Source of the DNA: Enoplolaimus lenunculus
Lineage: Eukaryota > Nematoda > Enoplea > Enoplida > Thoracostomopsidae
Direction: 5' to 3'
Assembly (NCBI GenBank): GCA_030248215.1
Contig: JASANG010001107.1
Span: forward strand, 186,001 to 250,000
Length of the DNA: 64,000 nucleotides
The notes under the pieces were generated by a model. The model searched no databases. It had not been told where the DNA came from and saw only the letters and a list, made by a program, of their open reading frames with translations. Position numbers and translations under genes: made by a program. Positions 24,950 through 37,350 of this stretch are shown piece by piece. Numbering within the stretch: position 1 is the first letter of the stretch; each line of letters begins with the position of its first letter.

Positions 24950-26500
24950 CCCTATGTCAAATGGTACTATGGCACATTTATGCAAATATCATACGGTATT
25001 CCAAAACTCTAGCATATTATGTCGAACAATGCAATTTACGAATAGCATACAAGAGAACACGACGTAGTAAATGATTTCGAACGCCGAAACAGAAATTAAA
25101 ATTTCAAATTCTAGTATCATATTAAAATTTCAAATTCTAGTATCATATGATATTCAACAGGACAAATTGGTTGTTACCTCAGGTATGCAGACACTTAAAA
25201 TTTTTGAATTTGACAGCGAATTAACGTGCAGAAAAATTGACCCGCTGTGGTAATAGGGATTAAACGTCGTACTGACTGCTCCAGTTATAACGTGAATCCC
25301 ACATAATCTGATTGGCGTATTGCCGTCAGCTAACAAAGATTTTAAGATTTCGTTTGTGTTTTTGGAATTAACTCCGTGTATAAGCAGCGGTTTGTATCAG
25401 CCAGAGGAGAAATTTGTTCATATACATTCTTGAAAACATTAACCGCTGCACGATCTATAGTTTGGCAGAGGTTGAATTAATGACATGCTTCAAAACCAGT
25501 TTGGACACACATTTTTGTAATACAAAATATACTTTAAGACAGCAACGCGTATTTAACAATCTGTAATCCGAGCGTGATCGGAAAGTTTGTCTTAAGTTGT
25601 GCCAGGTTATTTTGTTATTATATCTCCGATCGGTACATAAAATCTAGATTAACGCGGGGTTCGCGTTATAACCACGGCAGCCGGGAAAATGTTTGATATA
25701 TGTTGATTCGACGTCAACATTGTATTAAGTAGCGGGTATGCCGGCAAAATGTCAATATATTGACTTTTACAAACCACTGCACTTAAGTGATCATTGTATA
25801 CAAGTAGGCCTTATGTAATTATGCGAACATCGTATGATATTCCAAAACTCAAGCAAATATCATATGCTATTGCGCAGGACGTTATTTGCGCGCTATAACA
25901 AAAGAGAAAACATAGTAGTAAATGATTTCGAACGCTGAACTAGCTCATATTTTTCTGTTTCTAACGTAAATTTTAACTAAATATATTTCTAAAATAACAG
26001 AAGTTCGAATTCTATTATATCATATTTGGGCAGTTTATTATATATTTTATATCATGTTTACACACTAGAAAAATATCATTTGATACTCGCAGACAATGTG
26101 TATATAATGAACCATATGGTATTCCAATAGAAAAGGTGACTGTGATATCGAAACAGCAGGCAACAAAAATTTTTTGACAGCGAACTAACGTGCGGACAAC
26201 ATCTTACGCGCTATTATAATACGGACAAAACGTGTTCCTGGCTGCCTCAGTCATAGCGTGAACACCGGATAAGCTGCTTGACTAATTGCCGTCAGCTAAC
26301 AAACGTCTCAAGTTTTGCTTTTAGTTTTCAATTTTTACGTCGCTGTATAGCATTTAACTTTCGCTGTTTATGCAGCGATCTGTATTAGCCAAAGGTGAAA
26401 TTGGTTCATACACATTCTTAGAAAGATTAACCGCTACATAATCTAGAGTTTGTCAGAGATTGAACTTATGACCGGCTTCAAAACCAGTTTGGACAGTCAT
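24950..26500. repeat. old direct duplication of about 0.55-0.7 kb, two diverged copies
   Basis: Copy one (about 24,950-25,510) and copy two (about 25,810-26,500) share an ordered series of blocks. These are TATTCCAAAACTC; GTAGTAAATGATTTCGAACG; GACAGCGAA(T/C)TAACGTGC; TTGCCGTCAGCTAACAAA; TAACCGCT; and TTCAAAACCAGTTTGGACA. The offset grows from about 850 to about 990 bases, showing later insertions in copy two. The conserved blocks are in non-coding sequence. A smaller duplication of about 27 bases (AAATTTCAAATTCTAGTATC twice) lies at about 25,098-25,150. Confidence 0.75.
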
Positions 26501-26509
26501 ATATTTGTT

Positions 26510-28325
26510 ATTTAGAAGAAAGTTCTAAAGCACCGATTTCATAGATTTTTGATGTGTATACGGCAGATTTATTACATGCCAAGTAGATATGCACAGAGTT
26601 AATGTAAAGCTGCATATATTTTTATGGCTTGAGCTGAAAGTTGTTAGAATTCGCAGTAAGCTCCACTTGTGGCCGTGGTACTGTACCGGTAGTCTGTTGC
26701 GCATCGCAAAGCCGTTGCGCGGTAAACGTCACCAAGTCTATGTGACCGGGCTACGACTGCTCAACACTTACGTGCATGGGTCCTGAGCCATCTTACTCGA
26801 TGCGAGGATACTTACCGGGTGCTAGCGGTCTGAGCTCAACTTCGTAAGCATGGGAAAGCAAATCAAATGTTCGAATAGGCGCCCTCTGTAGAATAGGAAG
26901 ACTGCGTCCGCCAATGGATGTTCCAGTCTGGTCTGACTATTCGACATCGCGGCACATCTAGTTTACGGATCCGTAGCCGTGTGTGTATCAAGTGACACCA
27001 GGTTTTGCATCCTGTAAAGTTTGTTTTATGCGGTGATCTACATGTTGCTTGAGCTCGTCTTTCGAGCGCATTAAATCGGGTCGGCCGCTCAGGACGTAAA
27101 GAAGCTTACGTTGCATGTTCGATTAAGTTTCTTTGACTGGTTTGCTGGTATTTAACGATTCCTATGAGTGCGGTTACCTACAACCATGTTTGCAAGCTTA
27201 ACCAGAACAGTTTTGATAGTAGTATAAAAAATGGCGACTAAATGCTGGGTTCCCGACACGTGAACTTTGCACGTCATCAAATCAATTGTTGGTGACAAGC
27301 ATCGTATTAGGTTCGAAAAAAAGAAAGAAGCTAGAGAGATAAGTCGAATACTTATGTGCCGAACAGCCGTACTATTATCTAATTTGTGAAAATTATTTTG
27401 GCCTGTGTGATTGTTTGTTCCGAAAAAAATATGCGAAAATGATCCACAGCTATTCGTTCGAGAGTTCAAATGTTTTTGCCGCTCGGGAGCAAGCCATAGC
27501 TTTCCGTTTTGCCTTTTCAGCAGTTTGTTACTCCGTCAGCGCCTGGCTTGTTGTTCATAACACAATTGGGCCGACGTGTGAAAGGCTATCCACCTCAAAG
27601 TAGCTAACCTTAAAAGCTTAAACGAACTCGATTTAAAGCTAATCTACAGTATTATATACAAAAATGCTTTTTGAAATACATTCAAAAATATACGTATTTA
27701 ACACATATTTCTGTAAATAATGCTGTTCTGAGCTGCACGCTACCCGCGAGCACTGACGGGTAACGCGGGCGTATGCCGGGGGGATCAGCGTCCCCTGCAA
27801 AAATCCCCCCTAGAAAATTTTCAACCTTGCTTGCAAGTCATTGAAAACGTTTGAATTTTCCGCCTGAAAGGTTTTAGCCCCCCAGAAGGTGAGCTGGCTA
27901 CGGCTTGCAAACTGATTTGGATGTCGCGGTGGCTAGCCACCGCGCCAACTGCTGCCGTGACCAGCCATATTGGCGATATGGCTGAATTGATGCTGTGGTT
28001 ATACGAAATATCCCTCCAATAAATTATTGTTGGGATTTATATAAGACACAAATTTCTTATTATCAAAATTTAGTTGTCAGGGACGTGCTTAGCGCCAGTC
28101 GATCCACCCCTAGAGCTCCGGCTTAAATATGCATTGCGCTGTAGGACCAAATAAATTTTATAAGCTTTAATGAATCCGAATGTAAAATTTTTTGAGGTTT
28201 TTGATACCAAAACATGCCTCAGGTTTCTCAATCACGAACTTACTCACTAGAGTACTATATATTAGCACGAAATGAATTTCATAATTGGTGCCAAGCAGAA
28301 TCAAAATGTTACCGTTGAAATGCAA
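26510..28325. other. intergenic sequence with a locally GC-richer island
   Basis: Between about 26,640 and 27,130 the sequence is clearly richer in GC and CpG than the neighbouring DNA (for example GTGGCCGTGGTACTGTACC and CGGGTCGGCCGCTCAGG). I found no frame, family or repeat that explains it. At about 27,776-27,910 lies a decayed copy of the CAGGCCCGTAGCC element. No gene is called. Confidence 0.45.
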
Positions 28326-28650
28326 TACTGTAATGACCCGAATAAGAGGGGTATGATATTTATTTGGCCTCTCCAGAGGGTACCCACTGTTATTCGGTTA
28401 CGGACTGGTATTTATTTTAAGCCGCTCTCCGCCGCCTTTTGTAACTGATATGTATCCGGAATTGCAACTCTCTGTTGAATTAAACGTTTATTTGTCCTGT
28501 ATCAAAAGCTTGATGCGATAATACAAGGTATTACTTAGAAATGTAGTTTCAAAACATAAGTATGGGTTAAAGTTTCGAACGCAACTTTATTTAGGCTTGG
28601 AGTCAATTATGCACTACAATTTGGGATAATTGATATTTATGGACTCTACG
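28326..28650 (-). mobile_element. TIR element family A copy, truncated
   Basis: It begins TACTGTAATGACCCGAATAA and continues through GGCCTCTCCAGAGGGTACCC in the inverted orientation. It stops near ATTTATGGACTCTA without the second inverted end, so it is truncated by about 100 bases. Confidence 0.8.
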
Positions 28651-31600
28651 TAATATTTTTCCAAATGGCGCCTACATCACAGACAATTCAACGTGGTTCA
28701 TTGGTTTTTGTCCGGAAGATTAAGGTGGTTGGCCTCATAGCTAACTTGGGTAGGAGACACGGACAAGCTTGAGTGGGCCAGGCCAACACTAGCTCGGCCT
28801 GGATGGATATACATATATATGTATATATCTATATATATGTATATATATCTATATATATTGATCAATGAATTTTCTGCTTTTAATGGATGCGTGAATTGTT
28901 TTGTTATTCTTGAGTACCTATTTGAATTAAAAGTATAACTGGGTTGAGTTCAGGCTCCGCCCCCAGCCTAAGTTTTGAAGTCTGCGTCCGGCAGTTCTTT
29001 GTTTCTAAAAGTAAGGTGTTTCGAAAATCAACAAAATTCTTTTTATATTTCAGACAAAACTGCTCTTTAAATGTTTATGAAATTGCTTTTTTTAATTTTC
29101 AAACTTTCAAAGCTAAAAAATTTTAGATGTTTATTTATAAAAATTTCAGAACTTAAAATCCGAAAATAAAAACATATATGCCAGGAGTCTCTAATCAAAC
29201 ATTATACAGTCTGAAATTTCAGAATCTATCGTATAAAATTTATGGCATTTGTTTTGTGTCTTTGTTTTTCATTTTGTTGACTGGTCCAAATACCAAATGG
29301 CCCTTCGGGCATATCAGATCGCCTGTACACTATACTGGTAGATCAATTCGAAGATGCCTACCCTTATTTTAGTTTGCTTGATTTTTTAGCGTAGGGTTAC
29401 GATGTGCTATATAGTGTGCCACTTCACCAGTAAAACGTTGCGTTTGTGTTTAATTTTGCTGCAGTTTTTTTGCATTGTTTTATAAAAAACACGCGAAAAC
29501 GCCATAAATTTGAAAACCAAGGAGCTAAACAAGACGAGTAAGGAATATATATCCATTCAAAAGGCAGAAAGCTACACAATAATTTATTAAATGCCAGTGA
29601 ATTTGTAGGGACGACTTCCTAAGCAATCAGAACATTCGTTCAGTCCGTTATTGATAGAAAATCTCAAAGATAGGAATAGCCCTAGTCTATGCATTGGCCG
29701 GCTAAAATAAACCGTTTCCGAAACCTAAGGCCAAGCCTCAACCTAAACGTGAGCTGCGTCTGAGACGGAGGCTGTGCGGGGGCAATATACAAGAGTCTTT
29801 TAGGATTACAGCCAATTGGCTAATCCTGTTCACACACACGATTATCAACTGTTCAAATCCTATGTTGTAGTTTGCAGTTTAGCATTCGAATTATTTACAA
29901 TGGTTTCGTTTCTTTTGACTTTACGTAACGCCTACTTCCACTTTCAAGCACACATTTCATTGTGATCATATTATCAACTGTGACGTAGAAGAAGCATTTC
30001 CTGATGGCAAAGGCCTTGGGACAGTACACGCGAAGAGGTGTTGTTAGTTGACATTTCGCTACATCATTTTTTCGCTAGTGCGGCTGAAATCGAATGTTGC
30101 ATAATAACATTCTAGCAACAAACAACAAGTTTCAGCATATATACATTTTTGCCCTTTTCGCTACTTGACGATCACAAATTTTCATTATGAGCTGGAGCTT
30201 TGCGTTCATGTGTACATGAGAGCAAGTACAAAACACCCAAATAGCTATACATGTTTTGACGCTATAATGCCATAGCTAGCGGATTTAGCTAGCTAGCTGG
30301 CCTAATATCTCGCTATAGATTGCGACAGCACACGGTAAAACTGCCTTTAACGTGTCTGCATGAATTCTTGTATTCTGCTAAGACAACAGCATCTCTCGAT
30401 AGTGTTGTCACATGCTACCCTTTGCCAGCGAAAAACGAAAAAACAGCACAGTTTGCGTATTCGCGAAATTGTGTGTTTCCATATACGCGGAATTCATCAT
30501 GCTTTCTTGAACTAAGGTATATATTTTATATAGAATAGATATAACCACACGTCTTGATTGGAAAGTTCACTGTGCGCAACGAAATCTCATCAATCAAGAG
30601 GTACGAGATAAGTTCTTCAGTGTGCCTTTTAAAGCTGCTTTTAAAAGCAACTGTTGAACATTTCGATCAACTTTCTGTTTACCGACTTTACCGCGTTTTC
30701 GTTGCGAAGAGTGTTATTTAAGATTCGTAAAAGAACATGCTTATACTCAACAGTTTTATATGAAGTATAATATAAATGTTTAGGTATAAAATGATAATAC
30801 AAATGTAAATTTGCAACTTTTAGCTGAACACGGAACACGCTGTGTAACAGTTTGAGTAATCGTTTAAACAGGTTAACTGCGCTGCAAAAGGTTTTCTTTG
30901 GCTATGTTGTTAGCAATTTGCAGTGATCAGATTGTGCCGTTTCCAGCTATGACAAGCTATCTATATAATTAAAACTAGAACGCACCATATACGCATTTTG
31001 GGCACTGTTCCAGCTGATTTCATATACATAAACAAATTAATATACACTAAATCGTTTTACTGCTGAATAGAAGATGTACAAGATTTTTGACACAATTTAA
31101 TCAACTTCATACGTGTAACTTATTGTACCTTACATGTGAAACGTCGGTATAGTTACACTTGCAAGTTTATGCAGATGGATTCAGAAATGATAATTTGTAC
31201 GTTTATGATCAAGTATTAAAAGTATAAGATTAGATGTTTGCACAAATTTTGATATTTGCGCTATAACTGTTCACGGCATGATCTGTGTAGTTTTTTGAAC
31301 TAAAATAGAGCATGCAAGGCTTCGAGTCAACATGCAGTTGCAAAACTGGCACGAGTGACCACTTATTACTGTTCAGATATATACACTTCCGTTGTGATTA
31401 TTGTTTCAATAGTATTTGCTTACTTATGAAATGCAGTGGCGATAGACAGGAATCTTTGGCAATAATTATATACTATAATTATAAGTATATTAAATGAAAC
31501 TGCATTATAAACAGATCGTCGGATTGCAAGATATATTGTTATAGGTTCCAACGCTAATGTTATGTAAGTAATCAACAGCCAAATATTAGCTGCGTATACT

Positions 31601-31661
31601 TATAATAGAAAAAATCAAAAAATTGTAAGGATAGTGCAATAATCTTTGGTATTATAATATT

Positions 31662-31945
31662 AGTGTTATCGGTAGGGTCTGTTCACTGTAACAGCGTCTC
31701 TCGTTCTCGTATGATACCACATGGTGACACGAATATACGACATTTCGTCGCCCGACAACTTGTCGCCCAATGGTGTCCGAAACCCTACCAATAAATCTGA
31801 GCATTATCCGAAGCGTAATCCGAAGCCAAAGTCTAAGCTTAAGCATAGGGCGACGAATTGCCGAGTCGATGAAATTTCGGATTACAAGTTGTCTGTCGAT
31901 GAGTTGTCGGGCGACGAATTGCCGTGATACCGACGACACACGGCT
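31662..31945. mobile_element. possible palindromic element with CGACAA/TTGTCG motifs
   Basis: The segment opens GTTATCGGTAGGG and closes CCGTGATACCGAC. Between these it has repeated opposing motifs: GTCGCCCGACAACTTGTCGC on one side, and GGGCGACGAATTGCCG twice on the other. The structure is an interrupted inverted repeat. Family and target duplication are unclear. Confidence 0.45.
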
Positions 31946-33148
31946 GCATATAACAAGTAAAGAGCAACTCTAAAAGTTTCAATCACATTTTTACAACGTT
32001 GACTATAGTGCAGCTAATCCCCTCATTGCGGACAAATTGAGAAATATTTATTATTCTACAAAAATCGTTTGGGGCGCATTCATATTATTTTGGATTTAGC
32101 CATTTTAATCCAAAGCTTTGATTCGTGCAAGTCACGTAAGCCTAAAAGCAGAAGTCGAAACTGCAAAACAACACCTTGGTCTTAGTATATAATACCGCTA
32201 CTAATCTTCGGCTACATTTTCTTGTCTGCATGTTCTTGGTATTCTCTGAAATTTTAAATACGCATCCTTTTATCAGACACACATATTGACATCATTGTGA
32301 TTTGTGGCGCAATGGATCATATACTTTATTATAGCACAATCTACATAGCTTAGCAAGCAACGCTGCAAAAGCTCAAAACGAATATTCAAACCTTTGTTTA
32401 GATGTGTTGTCATCGAACTATAAGCTGCTAAAGGTATCACAGAAAATTGTGGTGAAACGCAATAACAAGTAACAGTTTCAGTGAATATCTGCTTTTTGAT
32501 ACCCAGAAAACACTCTGATACAAAGAATTTTGTTAATCCTGACTCAAAGATAAAGCTTATACAAAATTGCGTATTTATCATTTTACCTTAAATAACATTC
32601 TGAACTAATTTATACAGTTTTCAAGTAACTTTTCGACTTCTGCGAAAACCGCTTTGGTTTCGTAGCTTAAATTGATGTAACGAGGTGTTTGCGACGTGAT
32701 AGTGTTGTATTGGTGCTTATTTTTCAGTTAACCAAAATCCTCAGGTGATGTCAATGGTTTTCAATGTTGAGCCGTATAATTCAGTTAATAGTGGTTGCGC
32801 ATCTGTTTGCAATTGCACATTTTTCATCGACTCTGGTTCAAAAATTTATAAATAAAATATACATACACAACAGGAGATTCAGTGATTTGTTTGAGCTTGC
32901 GTTGCAGTTACGCTTTTAAAATTTCGAATCGAATGCAGGATGAGCTAAAGTTATTTTTCACGAACGAAATAAAATGAGCGAAAACTTTTCTTTTTGTAAT
33001 TTTTGAAGGTTTCACAGCTGTCACGATGCTTTTACTCCTAAAACAAAATGGTAAACGTCGGTACAGAAAGCAAAACTAATTTTTATTCAGTATTTGCTAT
33101 GCGGCAGTAACTTAGGCTGTTCGACTGTTTGTCCCATGTTAATAAGGT

Positions 33149-33311
33149 CAGGCTTCGAACACTGTGGGATTGCAATAGAATAAGCTTAACCTTTAGACTA
33201 TGTTTAGCATAGGCTTAGGTGTAACGTTTAACCTCAGTCTTACGCTTAGGCTAATAGGCTTATGTTTAGGTTTAGACTTAGGAGTATGCTTATACTACTG
33301 TTACGGCCCTG
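33149..33311. mobile_element. foldback element family C copy
   Basis: It begins CAGGCTTCGAACACTGTGGG, followed by ATTGCAATAGAATAAGCTTA. It runs through TTAGGC-like hexamers (TTACGCTTAGGCTAATAGGC) and ends GTTACGGCCCTG. At 163 bp it is close to the 2342 copy in size and order. Confidence 0.7.
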
Positions 33312-35642
33312 TTCAACACATAGGTCGACTGTTTTATGGTAGCGTTGTTGGCTGCAAAAACCCTCTATAAGCAGTCTACGCTCTCTTAACAGCAACACTG
33401 TTCTAGAAAATCCTTTTCCTGGTATTCTACGAACACAGTACTAGCTGCGTATCTAGTTTTGTGTATGGTCTCTATATAGCTATTCATACAGAGTGCCTTG
33501 TAGTGCTTGCTGTGAAATAGGCCGCTTGGAACCTAAAGAGAATCAAAACAAATAAAATATACAAAAACCGTACATACCTTATGCTTACTCTAAGATGACG
33601 AGGCAGCGACGCACAAGGAGGGTATAAGGGATATATCCCGACCCGAACTTGGCAGAAACAAGAATACACACAGTTATAGGCTTTACAGCTGGCATGTTGC
33701 GGTCGCGTGCAAGAAAACGTTTACTTGAAGTTTATACCCTCTCCAATGAAATATAATGCTACCGACACACTGACTGCTAGACTGCGCCTCCTGAACACAA
33801 AAGTGTTTCTGTCTTTTCTGATATTCTGAGAAACAGTGTTTCTGTGCATATAAAGCCAACACCATATAGCCATACACACAAATTTTTGTAGTGGTATGCA
33901 TGGGTGGCAAGTTGTTTCCACCAAGCGCTACCCTGTAATGCTTTTGACAGTATAAAGGCGACTATTTGTATGTTGAACGAGTGAGTAGCATTAATCGTTA
34001 CACAATATTCAGTATGTATAGTTTAAGTTGAAAATATATGTTCGCTTTTGAAAAGTATTGACGAAATAACGTAGACCTGTTGGGGTTTTGGCAATGACCA
34101 TATGTGTTTTTTATATAATTCGTGTAGCAGTCAGTTATATTACTTATGTGCTACTATTTGCAACTGCCGAAAGTCCTATTTGCAGCACTATCTTGAGTTG
34201 ATGTAGCTGAGAAATGGAGCAAGATTTAGAAAACACAAACACTTTTGCACCAACAACCAACGCATGTAGGATTCTTACTGCGCAGGTGAACTGCTATAGC
34301 GTATATATTGTGAACAAAAATTTTCGAACGAAACAAGCCACGAAGGCTTTGAGCCGTATTCTTAACTCTATGCAGCAAGCAACGCATACTGTACGTTTAA
34401 CGAGTTTTAGTAATAGTTCTTCCAATAAATAGGAATTGCTCCTTTCAATTTTGAATGTTCCTGAATTTATAGTCACTAAAATAGAGTAGTATAAGCTGGA
34501 ACACTGAGAGTGGAAAATATTAAATGTATATCTTTCTAAACGCTATTTATCTGGCACGATTTTCACATCACGAGATTTTCAGCTGTTTTTTAAATGTTAT
34601 CTATATTTGACAAATTGATACATTTCTACCATAAAATTTCATTTAGGCGTTTAAGGTGTCAGGAACCAGAGGGTAATATTCAAATTGATCAGGGTGGGAC
34701 TGTGTAAGTTAAACATCACGCCAAGTTTTAAGACAGTCATGCTGTGAGTAAATGCTTACATTTCCCGTCTCGTCATCTCGTCGCTCATCAATAAATGCAA
34801 TCTGTCAGTTTTTGTAGTTCATACGAAAATAATTTGTAATTAAATGAGCAAAATTATGCGTTTGAAAATTTATGCTGATGGAATATAGGTTTGTTTGAAA
34901 TGTTGCCAATTTTCACCTGGCAAATACATACAAATTGATCCGCTAATATAATTTTCGTTATAAGATGATTTCAAGGTGTAACTTGAGTATCCGTTTCTGC
35001 TTCTAATGAAAATCGGTGTACGTTTCCGTTGTAGGAATACCGAAATATCTGTGATTTATTTAATGTCGTCTAGCATATCCAAAATAAGGTACTGCAGAAG
35101 ACGAAAACGCGATATATTTCTGAGCTAAAGTTTGCGTTTCTTAAAAACATTACATTTCTTTGTTAGACTAACAGCAAAGCAATCTTTCGAAACCTAGCAA
35201 GGTAATTTTTCAAGCTAAAAATTGTCAATATTACGAAACAGCAAAAATGAAAAATGTGCCGCAAACTGCTAGCCATAGTGTAAACAATCATGATAGATAT
35301 TGTTTCAGCAATTTTTAAAACAATATTGTAAAACACATTCAGCGTTTTTAATAAACCAAGTAATAATTTCAAGTGTTTCTATGCTTGCTTTTGATTGAAA
35401 GCAATGTTATCAATGCGTAAAGTATTTCTTACTCCAATACTTTTATACTGGGGTATTGCAACAAGAATTGTCAAATAAACATTGTGTTTAGAAATCAATT
35501 ATGTGGGTCAATAACATCATAGCGATAGCCGTGTGCAGCTAAACAATTGGAATTATTAATATAATAGCAGCAAGGTAGGTGGTTGAAAATTTAGTGTCGA
35601 CTATCATATCTTAACTCAGCAATAAATCCGTGTTAAACCTAA

Positions 35643-37350
35643 ATGACTGAAGCAATTTCAAAGCCAGATAGTGTGACCGGCAGCAGCAATCTGTCAACTC
35701 CAATAGTTGGTCCGAATAAAGCTGATCCAACTGATACCGCTGTTGCTATTAACACAAGCGTATGGGCCAATAACAATGGTAAAAATAACAACAACGACAA
35801 CAACAACAACAACGACAACAACAACAACAATAATAATAATAATAACAAAAACAACAACAACGAGGACGACGTCGACGACGATGACAGTAACAATAACGAC
35901 GACGACGACAACAACAGCAGCAACGAAAACATTAATGGAAATCACGGTAGCGGCGGCAGAGCGAATAGTAAAAGCGGCAGCACCTCAAACGATAATAACA
36001 TCCCATCGACATGCGAAGGCTTAGATCGCGGTAAAACAAGAACCAAACGAAGCCGTAATAAGCAACGTCGAAGAAGCCAAGTCACAACTAGCATAGATCA
36101 CAACCGTCCCGACTGTAGCAGTGATGATAAACAAAACAACAAATGTTCAAAAAGTGATGTAGCAAGCGATAACGTTGAAAGTGATAAGTTTCAGTCTTCA
36201 GTATATGGTGACACAATCAGCGCTACCGATAAATATTCGTCTACCACTAGCGCTAGTATGGTGAAAATCCAGGACAAAGCGACAGCGAAATCGGCAGATA
36301 AGCAAAGTGGACTGATGAGTAAAAACGAACGAAACGCGATGAATATTGGTGATAACGATGGGAGTGGCGACAAAAATAGTAAATGCGAAAAATCGACGTG
36401 GATGACGCAACGAACTGTATTCAACAACGATGCTTCATGTGTTGTATCAAACCAAACGAAAACAAGTAGCGAGAAGAACAAGAACAAGAAAAAGAAAAAC
36501 AACAACAACAATAACAACAATAACAACAACAACAACAACAACAATAACAACAACAATAACAACAACAATGACAACAACAAAAGCAAAGGTAGCCGAAGTG
36601 AACATTCACAAGAAATTGACAATAGAAATTATGGGCGAAACACAACAAAATGCAGTAGTGGAAAGGCTACAAGTAACCTAAGTAGTGATGAAAATACAAT
36701 AAAGAGTCTACCGGACAACAGCAAAAATTCATCTGAATCAAAACAACTAAACGCGACAAATGGGAACGAAACGAGTAATCAAAACAGCAACAATAGCGCG
36801 AATACAGTGTTGGAAGCCGGATCTCGAAATACGACCAACGAAATCATGGGCAGCACTAGGGTCAGCATTGATAGCGAACGTAGCAGCGAATATTACAAAC
36901 GCGAATCAAGATATTACTTTAGTCCAACTGATACCGGCCAGATATCGAGTGATTCAGCGTCGCCGGACAACAACGAAAAATCCTGTTCATCGGAACCAAA
37001 CGATTTGGACGATGCTAACTTTTTAGCGCTTGACAAAAAAACCACAATTCGAGAATTGAGATCTGGCAGCATACCAAACATTGCTTACAACGGCATTAAG
37101 GCGAAATCCACCGGGTCTCATCAGAGCAACAACACTGCAACAGTAGCGTTTGCGACCAAATTTTTGGCAAAATTACGCCAATTTCGTGCAAGGGAATTTA
37201 TGCCCGATGTTCGTATTGTCACTGCAAATGGCAAAGTATCATTTCTGGCTCATCGGGTTGTGCTCGCCGCAAATTCCAAACATTTCGAACGATTGTTCAG
37301 TTCAGATTGTACAAAACTCAACGGAAAAAATAACGCTAAAGCTGGTAAAA
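35643..37350 (+). CDS. BTB-ZnF gene, coding exon 1
   Basis: It starts at ATG 35,643 (MTEAISKPDSV). It encodes an Asn/Asp/Ser-rich segment with two poly-Asn runs, a basic patch (TRTKRSRNKQRRRS) and the first half of the BTB domain from Phe503. Two donors six bases apart, GTAAAA at 37,345 and GTAAGC at 37,351, both keep phase 1 and would differ by two residues. I prefer GTAAGC. Confidence 0.8.

Larger units (their letters stand above)
28651..35642. other. long stretch without a supported gene, upstream of the BTB zinc-finger gene
   Basis: About 7 kb of AT-rich sequence holds a TA-rich palindrome (28,803-28,858), a possible palindromic element (about 31,662-31,945), a family C foldback element (33,149-33,311) and a GTGTAAC-type hAT-like fragment (about 34,977-35,045). 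The 5' untranslated exon and promoter of the gene starting at 35,643 probably lie here, but I cannot place them. Confidence 0.5.

Noticed and set aside
26808-26816. ATACTTACC resembling the 5' end of U1 snRNA, or inverted, a donor site of a spliced-leader gene
   Set aside because: Similarity stops after nine bases. There is no U1 stem-loop sequence, Sm site or leader-like exon.
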